The notes beneath the pieces were generated by a model. That model saw nothing but the letters and a program-made list of their open reading frames with translations, had not been told where the DNA came from and did not search any database. DNA of 7,104 bases, taken from NCBI GenBank assembly GCA_039815505.1, contig JBCBZE010000182.1, positions 1-7,104 of the forward strand, written 5' to 3'. Positions 1-6,246 of the stretch are shown in pieces. Each line of letters starts with the position of its first letter. The first letter of the stretch is position 1. Source of the stretch: CANLWN01 sp039815505 (GTDB lineage Bacteria > Bacteroidota > Bacteroidia > Flavobacteriales > Flavobacteriaceae). The position numbers and the translations under genes were made by a program.

Positions 1-1187
1 AATATTTTCTTTTGTCCAGATCTGACGTTTCTCCTCTTTTCATAGTAATAAATGGTTTTTAACCTAAAACCTTTTTGGTGTGGATTAAGATTTTCCGAAA
101 TACAATAAGGGTTTTCGGGAAATGCAAAATGTTCTGAATAGGTTATGGGCAAAGGGGGAAGTTCTTTGGATATTTCCAATGTGTTCTCAACCAGTTTTTT
201 GTTTTGGTCAAAACCTTTTTTCTGCTGTACCAATAATTTTTCGATGACCGGTTTCCAGAGTGCCTGACCTTTTGATCCCCTTGATTTTTCCAAATAAGAA
301 CTAGCTTCATCAAATTTAGAGAGCCAAATATAGGCTTGGCTAAGGTTTAAGTAGATCGCCCCTATATTTTTTGAGGAGATACGAGCGCCTTTATCATTAG
401 GTACGAACTCCAATATTTCTTTTTTCCATAAATCAATAGCCTTGGTCAGTAAAGGTATGGATGCCTTTTGATTTTCGGTATTCATGAATTCCATGGCCTC
501 TACGTAGTTAGCTTTGGCTTCCTGTAAAGCAGTATAATCATGTTTCTTTGATTGAATGGTCCATATAGGCAACCGGTCGGATTTTTCTTGATAGCCATGC
601 TGGTCATTGATATAGGTATTCATGAAACCAAGAAACTGATCGGCCATGGTTTTGGACAAAGATGCTAGACCGGCTTTTTTTTCTTTTTCCAGAGCCTTTT
701 TTGCATCTGCCTCATTGTCAAATACTTGTTTGGAATCTATTTTTGATGTAAAATCATCGATGTTTTTAAGGTCTGAACGATAGAATTTGGCCCCATCAAC
801 GGGTGTGGTTATTTGTGTTGCTGCACGGATTTCTCCTTCCAAGACATAAATAAACTTTTGACTACCTGCCGTAAAACCATTTCCTTTATAGGTGGTTACA
901 TATGCTTTAGACTCAAAGGACTCTAGGTTTATATCAATTATGAAATCCGGTTCGGTCTTGAGATATTGGTAACCGTTCAACACTAATTTTTCATGTATGA
1001 TGTCCTGGTTCGGTATGGGTAGGGAAGAGTAGTTGGTTATACGTAAATTATAAGTCTTTAGATTGGTTTCAAGCGGTTGTTCAGGTAGCTGCAGATACTT
1101 TATTTCTACCTTCTCATTTTTTGGTTTCTGGGAAAAAACGGATAGAGTAAAAAAAAATAGTAGACAAAATCTATATAAAATCGTCAT
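1..1187 (-). CDS. Exported protein with TPR-like helical region, C-terminus outside window
   Basis: An uninterrupted reading frame runs from ATG at 1187 to the left edge of the window, giving about 395 residues with no stop, so the gene is partial at its 3' end. The first 20 residues (MTILYRFCLLFFFTLSVFSQ) form a signal peptide with a hydrophobic core and a likely signal peptidase I cut near Ser/Gln 19-20. There is no lipobox cysteine at the cut site, so a periplasmic or envelope location is inferred. Residues about 20-150 look like mixed beta strands. Residues about 160-190 are Lys/Glu-rich and helical. Residues about 220-310 (including NIGAIYLNLSQAYIWLSKFD) have the Ala/Tyr/Leu spacing of one or two tetratricopeptide repeats, suggesting protein-protein contact. 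I do not recognise the family and assign no function. The gene follows the rplT terminator and probably has its own promoter between 1188 and 1265, although I see no convincing promoter motif there. Confidence 0.85.
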   Translation of the reverse strand, partial: MTILYRFCLLFFFTLSVFSQKPKNEKVEIKYLQLPEQPLETNLKTYNLRITNYSSLPIPNQDIIHEKLVLNGYQYLKTEPDFIIDINLESFESKAYVTTYKGNGFTAGSQKFIYVLEGEIRAATQITTPVDGAKFYRSDLKNIDDFTSKIDSKQVFDNEADAKKALEKEKKAGLASLSKTMADQFLGFMNTYINDQHGYQEKSDRLPIWTIQSKKHDYTALQEAKANYVEAMEFMNTENQKASIPLLTKAIDLWKKEILEFVPNDKGARISSKNIGAIYLNLSQAYIWLSKFDEASSYLEKSRGSKGQALWKPVIEKLLVQQKKGFDQNKKLVENTLEISKELPPLPITYSEHFAFPENPYCISENLNPHQKGFRLKTIYYYEKRRNVRSGQKKI

Positions 1188-1265
1188 GTAGAGAAGTGTA
1201 AAGATTCATGTTTCTTAACGAAAAGCGAAAGTTTTTAGTATGGGGAAAGAATCATATGTTCAATA

Positions 1266-1301
1266 AAAAATCCGATTTACAGGCTCGTAAATCGGATTTT
1301 T
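1266..1301 (-). terminator. Intrinsic terminator of the thrS-infC-rpmI-rplT operon
   Basis: A perfect 15-bp inverted repeat (AAAAATCCGATTTAC at 1266-1280, its exact complement at 1287-1301) encloses a 6-nt loop. It lies 20 bp after the rplT stop codon. On the minus strand the stem runs directly into a T-run, as expected of a Rho-independent terminator. The other strand also ends in T residues, so the element could work in both directions, but no plus-strand gene leads into it. Confidence 0.92.
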
Positions 1302-1321
1302 CTAAGCGAGATTTTTATTTA

Positions 1322-1666
1322 TTATTTTACTTTTTCTACAATGGCTTTAAACGCCTCTGGGTGGTTCATGGCCAAATCCGCTAAAACCTTCCGGTTAAGC
1401 TCAATTCCATTGGCCTTTACCTTGCCCATAAACTGGGAATAGGACATACCATGTAAACGTGCACCCGCATTTATACGTGTAATCCAAAGTGCACGGAAAT
1501 TTCTTTTCTTGTTTCTTCGGTCCCTGTAAGCATATGTCATTGCTTTTTCGACCGCATTTTTGGCTACTGTCCAGACATTTTTACGTCTTCCAAAGTAACC
1601 TTTGGCTTGCTTCATCACTTTTTTTCTACGAGCTCTGGAAGCAACTGAATTTACTGATCTTGGCAT
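1322..1666 (-). CDS. rplT: 50S ribosomal protein L20
   Basis: This 114-residue basic protein matches bacterial L20 along its whole length and has the usual size (about 114-118). The N-terminal half is the long RNA-binding extension: MPRSVNSVASRARRKK, then QAKGYFGRRKNVW at about 20-32 and YAYRDRRNKKRNFRALWI at about 46-63. The C-terminal globular domain includes RINAGARLHGMSYSQFM at about 64-80 and the LNRKVLADLA helix at about 90-99. L20 binds 23S rRNA early in 50S assembly. In E. coli and Bacillus it also represses its own operon by binding the mRNA. It is the last gene of the cluster, 90 bp after rpmI and just before a strong terminator. The ATG start follows an A/T-rich leader with no Shine-Dalgarno sequence, which is normal for Bacteroidota. 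No abnormal feature is seen. Confidence 0.98.
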   Translation of the reverse strand: MPRSVNSVASRARRKKVMKQAKGYFGRRKNVWTVAKNAVEKAMTYAYRDRRNKKRNFRALWITRINAGARLHGMSYSQFMGKVKANGIELNRKVLADLAMNHPEAFKAIVEKVK

Positions 1667-1756
1667 AATTTTAATTTTTTTGTAGTAGGCGCCCTTGCTT
1701 GATCTAGGGACTTTTATTGGCCCAACTCCATGGTTAATAAATTACCTAAAAAACAA

Positions 1757-1954
1757 TTATTTTAAACGTAATTGTTCCTTAATACTATTCACATCATGAT
1801 CATGTACCAATGTATCATGTGTTAACTTAAGCTTACGCTTTTTAGATTTTTTGGTCAGAATATGACTCTTAAAAGCGTGCTTTCTTTTGATTTTACCAGA
1901 ACCGGTAAGCTTAAATCGCTTTTTGGCACTGGATTTTGTTTTCATCTTAGGCAT
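1757..1954 (-). CDS. rpmI: 50S ribosomal protein L35
   Basis: This 65-residue, very basic protein has the L35 signature: MPKMKTKSSAKKRFKLTGSG at the N-terminus, then KIKRKHAFKSHILTKKSKKRKLKL. Its length equals the family norm. L35 is a small component of the large ribosomal subunit. The gene sits between infC and rplT, the order conserved across most bacteria. It begins 107 bp after the infC stop, a gap large enough to hold the two hairpins listed separately, and ends 90 bp before rplT. The C-terminus (DHDVNSIKEQLRLK) is somewhat variable in the family and looks intact here. In well-studied relatives rpmI is the translational entry point for L20 autoregulation. Whether that holds here is inference. 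Confidence 0.97.
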   Translation of the reverse strand: MPKMKTKSSAKKRFKLTGSGKIKRKHAFKSHILTKKSKKRKLKLTHDTLVHDHDVNSIKEQLRLK

Positions 1955-1990
1955 CTTCTCCTAGTTTATGGTTTACCTCGCTTATATATG

Positions 1991-2021
1991 CTGAACCAGC
2001 CTGCGAGCAGACTGGTTTCAG
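1991..2021 (-). promoter_or_regulatory. Hairpin in the rpmI leader, possible L20 control element
   Basis: In the mRNA sense this reads CTGAAACCAG, T, CTG, loop CTCG, CAG, G, CTGGTTCAG. It gives a 9-bp outer stem with one bulged base, one mismatch, and a 3-bp inner stem closed by a 4-nt loop. It lies 37 nt upstream of the rpmI start codon. No T-run follows in the sense direction, so it is not a sense terminator. On the opposite strand the hairpin is followed by seven T residues (2024-2030), which resembles an antisense terminator. Placement in the infC-rpmI gap matches the L20-responsive leaders of other phyla. The binding role is inferred from position only. Confidence 0.5.
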
Positions 2022-2032
2022 TATTTTTTTCC

Positions 2033-2054
2033 ATTTCCCGTAATCATGGGAAAT
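2033..2054 (-). promoter_or_regulatory. Second hairpin immediately after the infC stop
   Basis: A 7-bp perfect inverted repeat (ATTTCCC at 2033-2039, GGGAAAT at 2048-2054) with an 8-nt loop begins 7 nt after the infC stop codon. In the mRNA sense it is followed by GGAAAAAAATA rather than U residues, so it does not look like a terminator. With the hairpin at 1991-2021 it forms a two-stem leader ahead of rpmI. It may protect the 3' end of infC mRNA or belong to a ribosomal-protein binding structure. Neither can be shown from sequence alone. Confidence 0.4.
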
Positions 2055-2061
2055 CACTATG

Positions 2062-2616
2062 CTACTTTTTTGTTTTGGGCGCCAAGAACATTGTCATTCG
2101 CTTTCCTTCCAATTTGGGCATCTGTTCTACTTTTCCATAATCCTCCAATTCCGATGCCAACTTCAATAACAATATTTCCCCTTGGTCCTTATACACAATG
2201 GAACGTCCTTTAAAAAAAACATAGGCCTTTAATTTAGCACCATCTTTTAAAAACTTTTCCGCATGCTTCTTTTTAAATTCATAGTCATGGTCGTCCGTTT
2301 GGGGACCAAACCTAATTTCCTTTACGACTACTTTGGAAGCCTTGGCCTTCATGGCCTTTTCACGCTTCTTTTGCTCGTACAGAAATTTTTTATAGTCAAT
2401 AATTTTACAAACCGGCGGATCTGCCTTTGGAGATATTTCTACCAAATCCAGACCTAGTTCATTAGATTTTACAATGGCATCCTGCAAGGAATATACACCC
2501 ACTTCTACATTATCACCAACCAATCTAACATTGGGAGCCGTAATCTTTTCGTTGATATTATGCGGGTTTTTATTTTCCCTTCTAGGTTGGGGCCTAAATC
2601 TTCTTCTTATTGCTAT
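2062..2616 (-). CDS. infC: Translation initiation factor IF-3, started from an AUA codon
   Basis: This 184-residue protein is IF-3, which binds the 30S subunit, blocks premature 50S joining and proofreads start codon and initiator tRNA. The N-domain includes NINEKITAPNVRLVG (20-34), DLVEISP (57-63) and PPVCKIIDYKKFLYE (67-81). A Lys/Ala-rich linker helix follows. The C-domain includes KEIRFGP (99-105), FKGRSI (135-140) and MTMFLAPK (174-181). The start at ATA (2616) is chosen because the conserved N-terminus continues upstream of the first usable TTG (2523) with no ATG, GTG or TTG, and an in-frame TAA lies two codons before the ATA. The frame then reads (M)AIRRRFRPQPRRENKNPHN, a plausible basic IF-3 leader. 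Starting at TTG would delete the conserved INEKI-APNVR segment. AUU, AUC or AUA starts are known for infC and allow IF-3 to repress itself. thrS ends 31 bp upstream, so the two are cotranscribed. Confidence 0.96.
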   Translation of the reverse strand: MAIRRRFRPQPRRENKNPHNINEKITAPNVRLVGDNVEVGVYSLQDAIVKSNELGLDLVEISPKADPPVCKIIDYKKFLYEQKKREKAMKAKASKVVVKEIRFGPQTDDHDYEFKKKHAEKFLKDGAKLKAYVFFKGRSIVYKDQGEILLLKLASELEDYGKVEQMPKLEGKRMTMFLAPKTKK

Positions 2617-2647
2617 GACTTAATATTTTTTAATTAAACGTAAATTT

Positions 2648-4588
2648 TTAAAACGACTTTAAGGTACTATTTATTTCACTAGATACCAAGTCGGAAAAAT
2701 CTTTAACGGTAATAGAACCTAAATCTTCACCACCATGTCTTCGAACGGCGATAGTTTCATTTTTTTCCTCCTGTTCACCGACGATTAGCATAAATGGCAA
2801 TTTATTCATTTCTGCTTCACGTATTTTCTTGCCTACCGTCTCGTTTCTTTTATCAACGAGGGCGCGAATTTCGTGATTTTCTAGTGAATTTAAAACTTTT
2901 TCGGCATATTTTTCATGTTTCTCACTGACCGGCAATACAATAGCTTGATCGGGAATTAGCCATATGGGGAAATTTCCTCCCGTATGTTCCAATAACAGGG
3001 CAATAAAACGTTCCAAACTTCCAAAGGGCGCCCTATGGATCATGATGGGTCTATGTAGTTCATTATCACTGCCCTTATATGTAAGATCAAAACGTTCAGG
3101 AAGGGTATAATCTACCTGTATGGTACCCAACTGCCATTGTCTTCCCAAGGCATCCTTGACCATAAAGTCTAATTTAGGCCCATAAAATGCCGCTTCGCCC
3201 TCTTCAATGATATAATTCAATCCTTTTTCCTTGGCTGCATTGATAATGGCATTTTCCGCTTTCTCCCAATTTTCCACGGTACCAATATACTTTTCGGGTT
3301 TGTTCATATCACGTACGGACACTTGGGCGGTAAAATTTTCAAAACCCAGTGAGCCTAGAACATATAGGGACAGATCAATAACATTTTTAAATTCTTGGTC
3401 CAGTTGTTCGGGCGTACAGAAAATATGGGCATCATCTTGGGTAAATCCCCTAACCCTGGTTAAACCATGTAGTTCACCACTCTGTTCATAGCGATACACA
3501 GTGCCAAACTCTGCATACCTCTTGGGGAGCTCTCTATAACTATACGGTCTATGTTTAAAAATCTCGCAATGGTGGGGACAGTTCATAGGTTTTAACAAAA
3601 ACTCCTCATCTTCCTTGGGGGTGTTTATAGGTTGAAAACTATCTTCACCGTATTTTTCATAGTGCCCCGAGGTAACATACAGTTCCTTCTGCCCTATATG
3701 GGGGGTGGCCACCATTTCGTAACCCGCTTTTTTTTGCGCCTTCTTTAAAAATTGCTCCAATCGCTCCCGCAAGGCAGCTCCTTTAGGCAACCATAAGGGT
3801 AGCCCCTGTCCTACTTTTTGGGAAAAAGTAAAAAGCTCTAGTTCCTTTCCCAGTTTTCTATGATCTCTTTTTTTGGCCTCCTCCAGCAGCTCTAGATATT
3901 CCGTGAGTTCTTTTTGCTTTGGAAAGGAAATACCATATACCCGGGTCAGTTGGGTGTTTTTTTCATCGCCCCTCCAATAGGCACCGGCAACACTCAATAT
4001 TTTTATAGCCTTTACAATTCCCGTATTGGGGATATGTCCCCCCCGGCACAGATCGGTAAAGGTATCATGGTCACAAAACGTTATGGTGCCGTCTTCAAGG
4101 TTTTCTATAAGCTCCACTTTGTATTGATTGCCCTGGGATTTATATAGATCCAATGCTTCTTTTTTGGTGGCGGCCCGCATTTTAAAATTGTGCTTTCCCC
4201 GTGCAATTTCCAGTGCTCTTTTTTCTATGGAAGGAAAATCCTTTTCGGAAATACTTTGATCGCCCAGATCTACGTCATAATAAAAACCATTTTCAATAGC
4301 AGGACCAATGGTCAACTTAATGCCCGGATACAGTTCCTCCAACGCCTGTGCAACAATATGGGAAGTAGAATGCCAAAAAGCCTTTTTGCCTTCTTCATTG
4401 CTCCAAGTATACAATACCAAACTCCCGTCTTGGGACAAGGGTGTTACCGTTTCAACAACAACATCATTGAATTTGGCCGATATGACATTTCTTGCCAAAC
4501 CTTCGCTAATACTCCTCGCTACATCCATAGGTGTGCTTCCCTGGACATATTCCTTTACTGTTCCGTCCGGTAACGTAATCTTGATCAT
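2648..4588 (-). CDS. thrS: Threonyl-tRNA synthetase
   Basis: This 646-residue class II synthetase charges tRNA-Thr with threonine in the cytoplasm. The order is complete: TGS domain (about 1-61), editing domain (about 62-225), catalytic core (about 240-540) and anticodon-binding domain (about 545-646). Editing-site residues are visible as HSTSH (His73, His77) and DLCRGGH (Cys181, His185), so removal of mischarged serine should be intact. Probable zinc ligands in the active site are Cys337 (PMNCPHH), His388 (DDAHIF) and His518 (MIHRA). Motif 2 contains RYE (366-368) with SGELHGLTRVRGF after it, and motif 3 is GSLERF (523-528). Length matches the family (about 640-650). The ATG start gives the standard MIKITLPDG opening. 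A Bacteroidota promoter lies about 26 bp upstream, so the leader is short. No T-box is present, as expected in this phylum. infC follows after 31 bp. Confidence 0.99.
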   Translation of the reverse strand: MIKITLPDGTVKEYVQGSTPMDVARSISEGLARNVISAKFNDVVVETVTPLSQDGSLVLYTWSNEEGKKAFWHSTSHIVAQALEELYPGIKLTIGPAIENGFYYDVDLGDQSISEKDFPSIEKRALEIARGKHNFKMRAATKKEALDLYKSQGNQYKVELIENLEDGTITFCDHDTFTDLCRGGHIPNTGIVKAIKILSVAGAYWRGDEKNTQLTRVYGISFPKQKELTEYLELLEEAKKRDHRKLGKELELFTFSQKVGQGLPLWLPKGAALRERLEQFLKKAQKKAGYEMVATPHIGQKELYVTSGHYEKYGEDSFQPINTPKEDEEFLLKPMNCPHHCEIFKHRPYSYRELPKRYAEFGTVYRYEQSGELHGLTRVRGFTQDDAHIFCTPEQLDQEFKNVIDLSLYVLGSLGFENFTAQVSVRDMNKPEKYIGTVENWEKAENAIINAAKEKGLNYIIEEGEAAFYGPKLDFMVKDALGRQWQLGTIQVDYTLPERFDLTYKGSDNELHRPIMIHRAPFGSLERFIALLLEHTGGNFPIWLIPDQAIVLPVSEKHEKYAEKVLNSLENHEIRALVDKRNETVGKKIREAEMNKLPFMLIVGEQEEKNETIAVRRHGGEDLGSITVKDFSDLVSSEINSTLKSF

Positions 4589-4608
4589 AAGTTGTATTCC
4601 ATGAATAA

Positions 4609-4642
4609 GTCAGCAAAGATAACATCTTGTATCGATGCTGAC
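4609..4642. promoter_or_regulatory. 34-bp interrupted palindrome over the thrS promoter
   Basis: GTCAGCA (4609-4615) and its exact complement TGCTGAC (4636-4642) flank the promoter core. A second nested pair, GATA (4618-4621) and TATC (4630-4633), shares exactly the same centre. The symmetry covers the -7 box and touches the -33 TTG. It could be an operator for a dimeric regulator. It would form a hairpin in RNA only on transcripts reading through from upstream. A chance arrangement cannot be excluded. Confidence 0.35.
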
Positions 4643-4644
4643 AA
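4614..4644 (-). promoter_or_regulatory. Bacteroidota-type promoter for the thrS operon
   Basis: On the minus strand TTG (4644-4642) is separated by 20 bp from TATCTTTG (4621-4614), an exact match to the Bacteroidota -33/-7 consensus (TTTG or TTG, about 17-23 bp, TAnnTTTG). Transcription would start near 4607, leaving about 20 nt of leader before the thrS ATG. The consensus is established for this phylum. Use of this site is inferred. Confidence 0.8.
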
Positions 4645-4696
4645 TAGATACGGAGGTGATTTTGGGATGAAAAGAAATGTCTAAAATTGGTATGGA

Positions 4697-4924
4697 CTAT
4701 TTTTTCTTTCCAAAAAGGGCATCCATTAAAATCTTTATACTATAAAATCCAAATGCTATGGCCGCTATGGCTAAAATTATTCCAATGATAAGAACGGGAA
4801 GGTACCAAGGATGATCTTGATTCTTAAATGCCTGATATATTACAAAAGGTGCTGTAAACATTAACGCTGTAGTGTACGCAATGCACTTTATTCCTTTAAT
4901 CAACAATACCTTGTTTGTTTTCAT
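4697..4924 (-). CDS. Small two-helix membrane protein, DUF6095-like
   Basis: The product is a 75-residue protein of unknown function that resembles the short flavobacterial membrane proteins grouped as DUF6095; this is recognised from memory and is moderately certain. It begins MKTNKVLLIKGIKC and has two transmembrane helices, at about 8-32 and 42-66. A short polar hairpin (KNQDHPWY) joins them, and a basic tail (GKKK) ends the protein. I chose ATG at 4924. The adjacent ATG at 4927 would add one residue. The frame stays open to an ATG at 4999, but that extension would add 25 residues overlapping a hairpin after the repressor gene and does not look like family sequence. It lies between the repressor gene and thrS on the same strand. 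No terminator is visible after it, so some read-through into the thrS promoter region is possible. Confidence 0.8.
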   Translation of the reverse strand: MKTNKVLLIKGIKCIAYTTALMFTAPFVIYQAFKNQDHPWYLPVLIIGIILAIAAIAFGFYSIKILMDALFGKKK

Positions 4925-4981
4925 CATCGCAGCATTTCCTTTTGAGATATCAGGTGCTAAAAATAATAATAAAAGTCTATA

Positions 4982-5005
4982 CGCCTTCCCATCATCCAAT
5001 GGGCG
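4982..5005 (-). terminator. Weak hairpin after the LacI-family gene
   Basis: CCCAT (4988-4992) pairs with ATGGG (4999-5003), and outer CGC/GCG bases can extend the stem with a bulge. On the minus strand it is followed by a T-rich but interrupted stretch (TATAGACTTTTATTATTATTTTTAG). It begins 3 bp after the repressor stop codon. It could act as a weak terminator or attenuator before the small membrane protein gene. Confidence 0.3.
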
Positions 5006-5007
5006 AA

Positions 5008-6033
5008 CTATCTATGGATACTACTTGATTTTCTTATTTTTAAAGTAGTTTTCAGCTCAATGGTTCTTGGTGTTCTAACATCCATAGGGTTGTTGATTTC
5101 CTCTATCAGGTATTTCACGGCGGTCTTTCCCATACGAAGACCCGATTGGGAAACGGAGGTTAAATTGGGTTCAATAATCATAGCTTTTTCCGAATCACTA
5201 AAACCGGCAACTGCAATATCCTTGGGAATACGGAATTTTTTCTCTTTCAAAGCTTTGATGGCGCCTATGGCCACATTGTCCGTAACGCCGAAAAGTGCAT
5301 TAAAGCCTATATTATTATATAATAGTATTTGTGTAATCTTATAGCCTTCATCCAAAGTCACCTCTTCACAATTATAAATCAGGTTTAAGTCTATTGGAAT
5401 ATTGTATTTTTTCAGAGCTTTTAGATAACCTTCCAACCTTTGTGCAGAACTATACGAATTTTTTGCGCCGCCAATATGTACGATTCTTTTTCTCCCCTGT
5501 AAGATGAGGTGCTCCACGGCGTTAAACGCGCCTTTTTCCTCATCTACAACTATTTTTGTCAATGGAATTTTATCCGATATTTTATCGAATAGTACAATGG
5601 GGAGATGTTCCGAAGCTTTAAGGATATGATCAATATTATCAGACTCTTTGTTGATAGAGATCAAAAGACCATCTACATTGGAGTTCATCATTTTTTGAAT
5701 AGTTTCCTTTTCATCTTTGTAATGATGTTCGGATTCTGATAAAAGTACGCGATACCCCATTTCCTTGGCGGTATGTATTATTCCCTTAAGAACGGTAGAA
5801 TTAAAATAGAGAAGTACATCCGGGATTATAACGCCAATGGTAAAGGTTTTCTGTAGTCTTAACCCTTTGGCATAAAAATCGGGTACATAATTAAGCTTTT
5901 TGGCCGTTTCAATTATTTTTCTTTTTGTTTCGAGCTTAATATCTGAATGGCCGGATAATGCTTTTGAAACCGTTGAAACGGAAACATGGTGAATCTTGGC
6001 AATATCGGTAAGTTTTATCTTTTTGAAAGACAT
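5008..6033 (-). CDS. LacI/GalR-family transcriptional regulator
   Basis: This 341-residue protein has the standard LacI-family layout and length. The N-terminal helix-turn-helix is TDIAKIHHVSVSTVSKALSG (9-28). A hinge helix around NYVPDFYAKGLR (48-59) should insert into the minor groove at the operator centre. A periplasmic-binding-like effector and dimerisation domain covers about 63-335, starting TFTIGVIIPD. It includes NVDGLLIS (119-126), IVLFDK (146-151), RIVHIGG (183-189), ALFGVTDNVAIGAI (246-259) and the C-terminal signature IPKDIAVAGFSD (269-280). The family usually represses catabolic genes until a sugar or related ligand binds. The gene is divergent from a sodium:solute symporter, and a perfect LacI-type palindrome lies 40 bp upstream of its start codon, so it probably controls itself and the symporter. 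The ligand cannot be read from the sequence. Confidence 0.95.
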   Translation of the reverse strand: MSFKKIKLTDIAKIHHVSVSTVSKALSGHSDIKLETKRKIIETAKKLNYVPDFYAKGLRLQKTFTIGVIIPDVLLYFNSTVLKGIIHTAKEMGYRVLLSESEHHYKDEKETIQKMMNSNVDGLLISINKESDNIDHILKASEHLPIVLFDKISDKIPLTKIVVDEEKGAFNAVEHLILQGRKRIVHIGGAKNSYSSAQRLEGYLKALKKYNIPIDLNLIYNCEEVTLDEGYKITQILLYNNIGFNALFGVTDNVAIGAIKALKEKKFRIPKDIAVAGFSDSEKAMIIEPNLTSVSQSGLRMGKTAVKYLIEEINNPMDVRTPRTIELKTTLKIRKSSSIHR

Positions 6034-6072
6034 TGGTTTTAAAGAACAAGAAAATAATAAATCAACATTTTC

Positions 6073-6084
6073 GAAAACGTTTTC
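6073..6084. promoter_or_regulatory. Putative LacI-family operator
   Basis: GAAAACGTTTTC is a perfect 12-bp palindrome with the central CG step typical of LacI-family operators. It sits 40 bp upstream of the repressor start and 162 bp upstream of the symporter start, inside the divergent intergenic region. The regulator next to it is the obvious candidate to bind. That is inferred from operator form and position. Confidence 0.7.
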
Positions 6085-6085
6085 T

Positions 6086-6109
6086 GTATGTAAATGTACA
6101 TTTTTATAC
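6086..6109. promoter_or_regulatory. 24-bp imperfect dyad centred on GTAC
   Basis: A perfect 12-bp core, AAATGTACATTT (6092-6103), is flanked symmetrically by GTAT (6086-6089) and ATAC (6106-6109). Twenty of the 24 positions are symmetric. It begins one base after the LacI-type palindrome. Its half-sites differ from the GAAAAC type, so it may be a site for a second regulator or a weaker site for another dimeric protein. It lies upstream of possible promoter-like sequences for the symporter (TATCTTGG at 6113, TATAATTTG at 6129), neither of which matches the consensus exactly. Confidence 0.45.
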
Positions 6110-6189
6110 CGTTATCTTGGATTATTGATATAATTTGGATTGATCGTTCCTTTTTAACGATTATTGGATATAGATAAAGAAATGTATGG

Positions 6190-6211
6190 TACTGCCCATT
6201 TTTGGCCAGTA
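6190..6211 (+). promoter_or_regulatory. Hairpin in the symporter leader
   Basis: TACTG (6190-6194) pairs with CAGTA (6207-6211), then a C·C mismatch, then CCA (6196-6198) pairs with TGG (6203-6205) around a TTTT loop. The 22-nt dyad lies 35 nt before the symporter ATG. The 7-bp direct repeat GTATGGT occurs at 6184-6190 and 6209-6215, at its edges. It may fold in the mRNA leader or serve as a protein site. No function is established. Confidence 0.35.
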
Positions 6212-6246
6212 TGGTGCTCTACATCTATCATAAAAACTACTCGTCG

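Noticed and set aside
1188..1265. Promoter for the exported TPR-like protein gene
   Set aside because: The best -7-like sequence (AATCTTTA) misses two consensus bases and has no TTG at the proper distance.
1667..1756. Possible control structure or mini-ORF (five codons from an ATG at 1734) between rpmI and rplT
   Set aside because: Only short 4-bp stems can be drawn, and a five-codon frame is expected by chance.
1862..2140. Plus-strand open frame across rpmI and the end of infC
   Set aside because: It is antisense to two certain genes, has no recognisable domain and crosses the intergenic hairpins.
4190..4604. Overlapping plus-strand open frames antisense to the start of thrS
   Set aside because: They lie opposite highly conserved thrS codons and their translations look like random sequence.
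4589..4696. T-box or tRNA-like thrS operator
   Set aside because: The predicted leader is only about 20 nt and contains no T-box sequence or tRNA-like arms.
4925..4999. N-terminal extension of the small membrane protein to ATG 4999
   Set aside because: The extra 25 residues overlap a hairpin after the repressor gene and do not resemble the short family; the MKTNK start fits better.
5060..5344. Plus-strand open frame inside the LacI-family gene
   Set aside because: It is a shadow of the conserved effector domain coding sequence and has no domain of its own.
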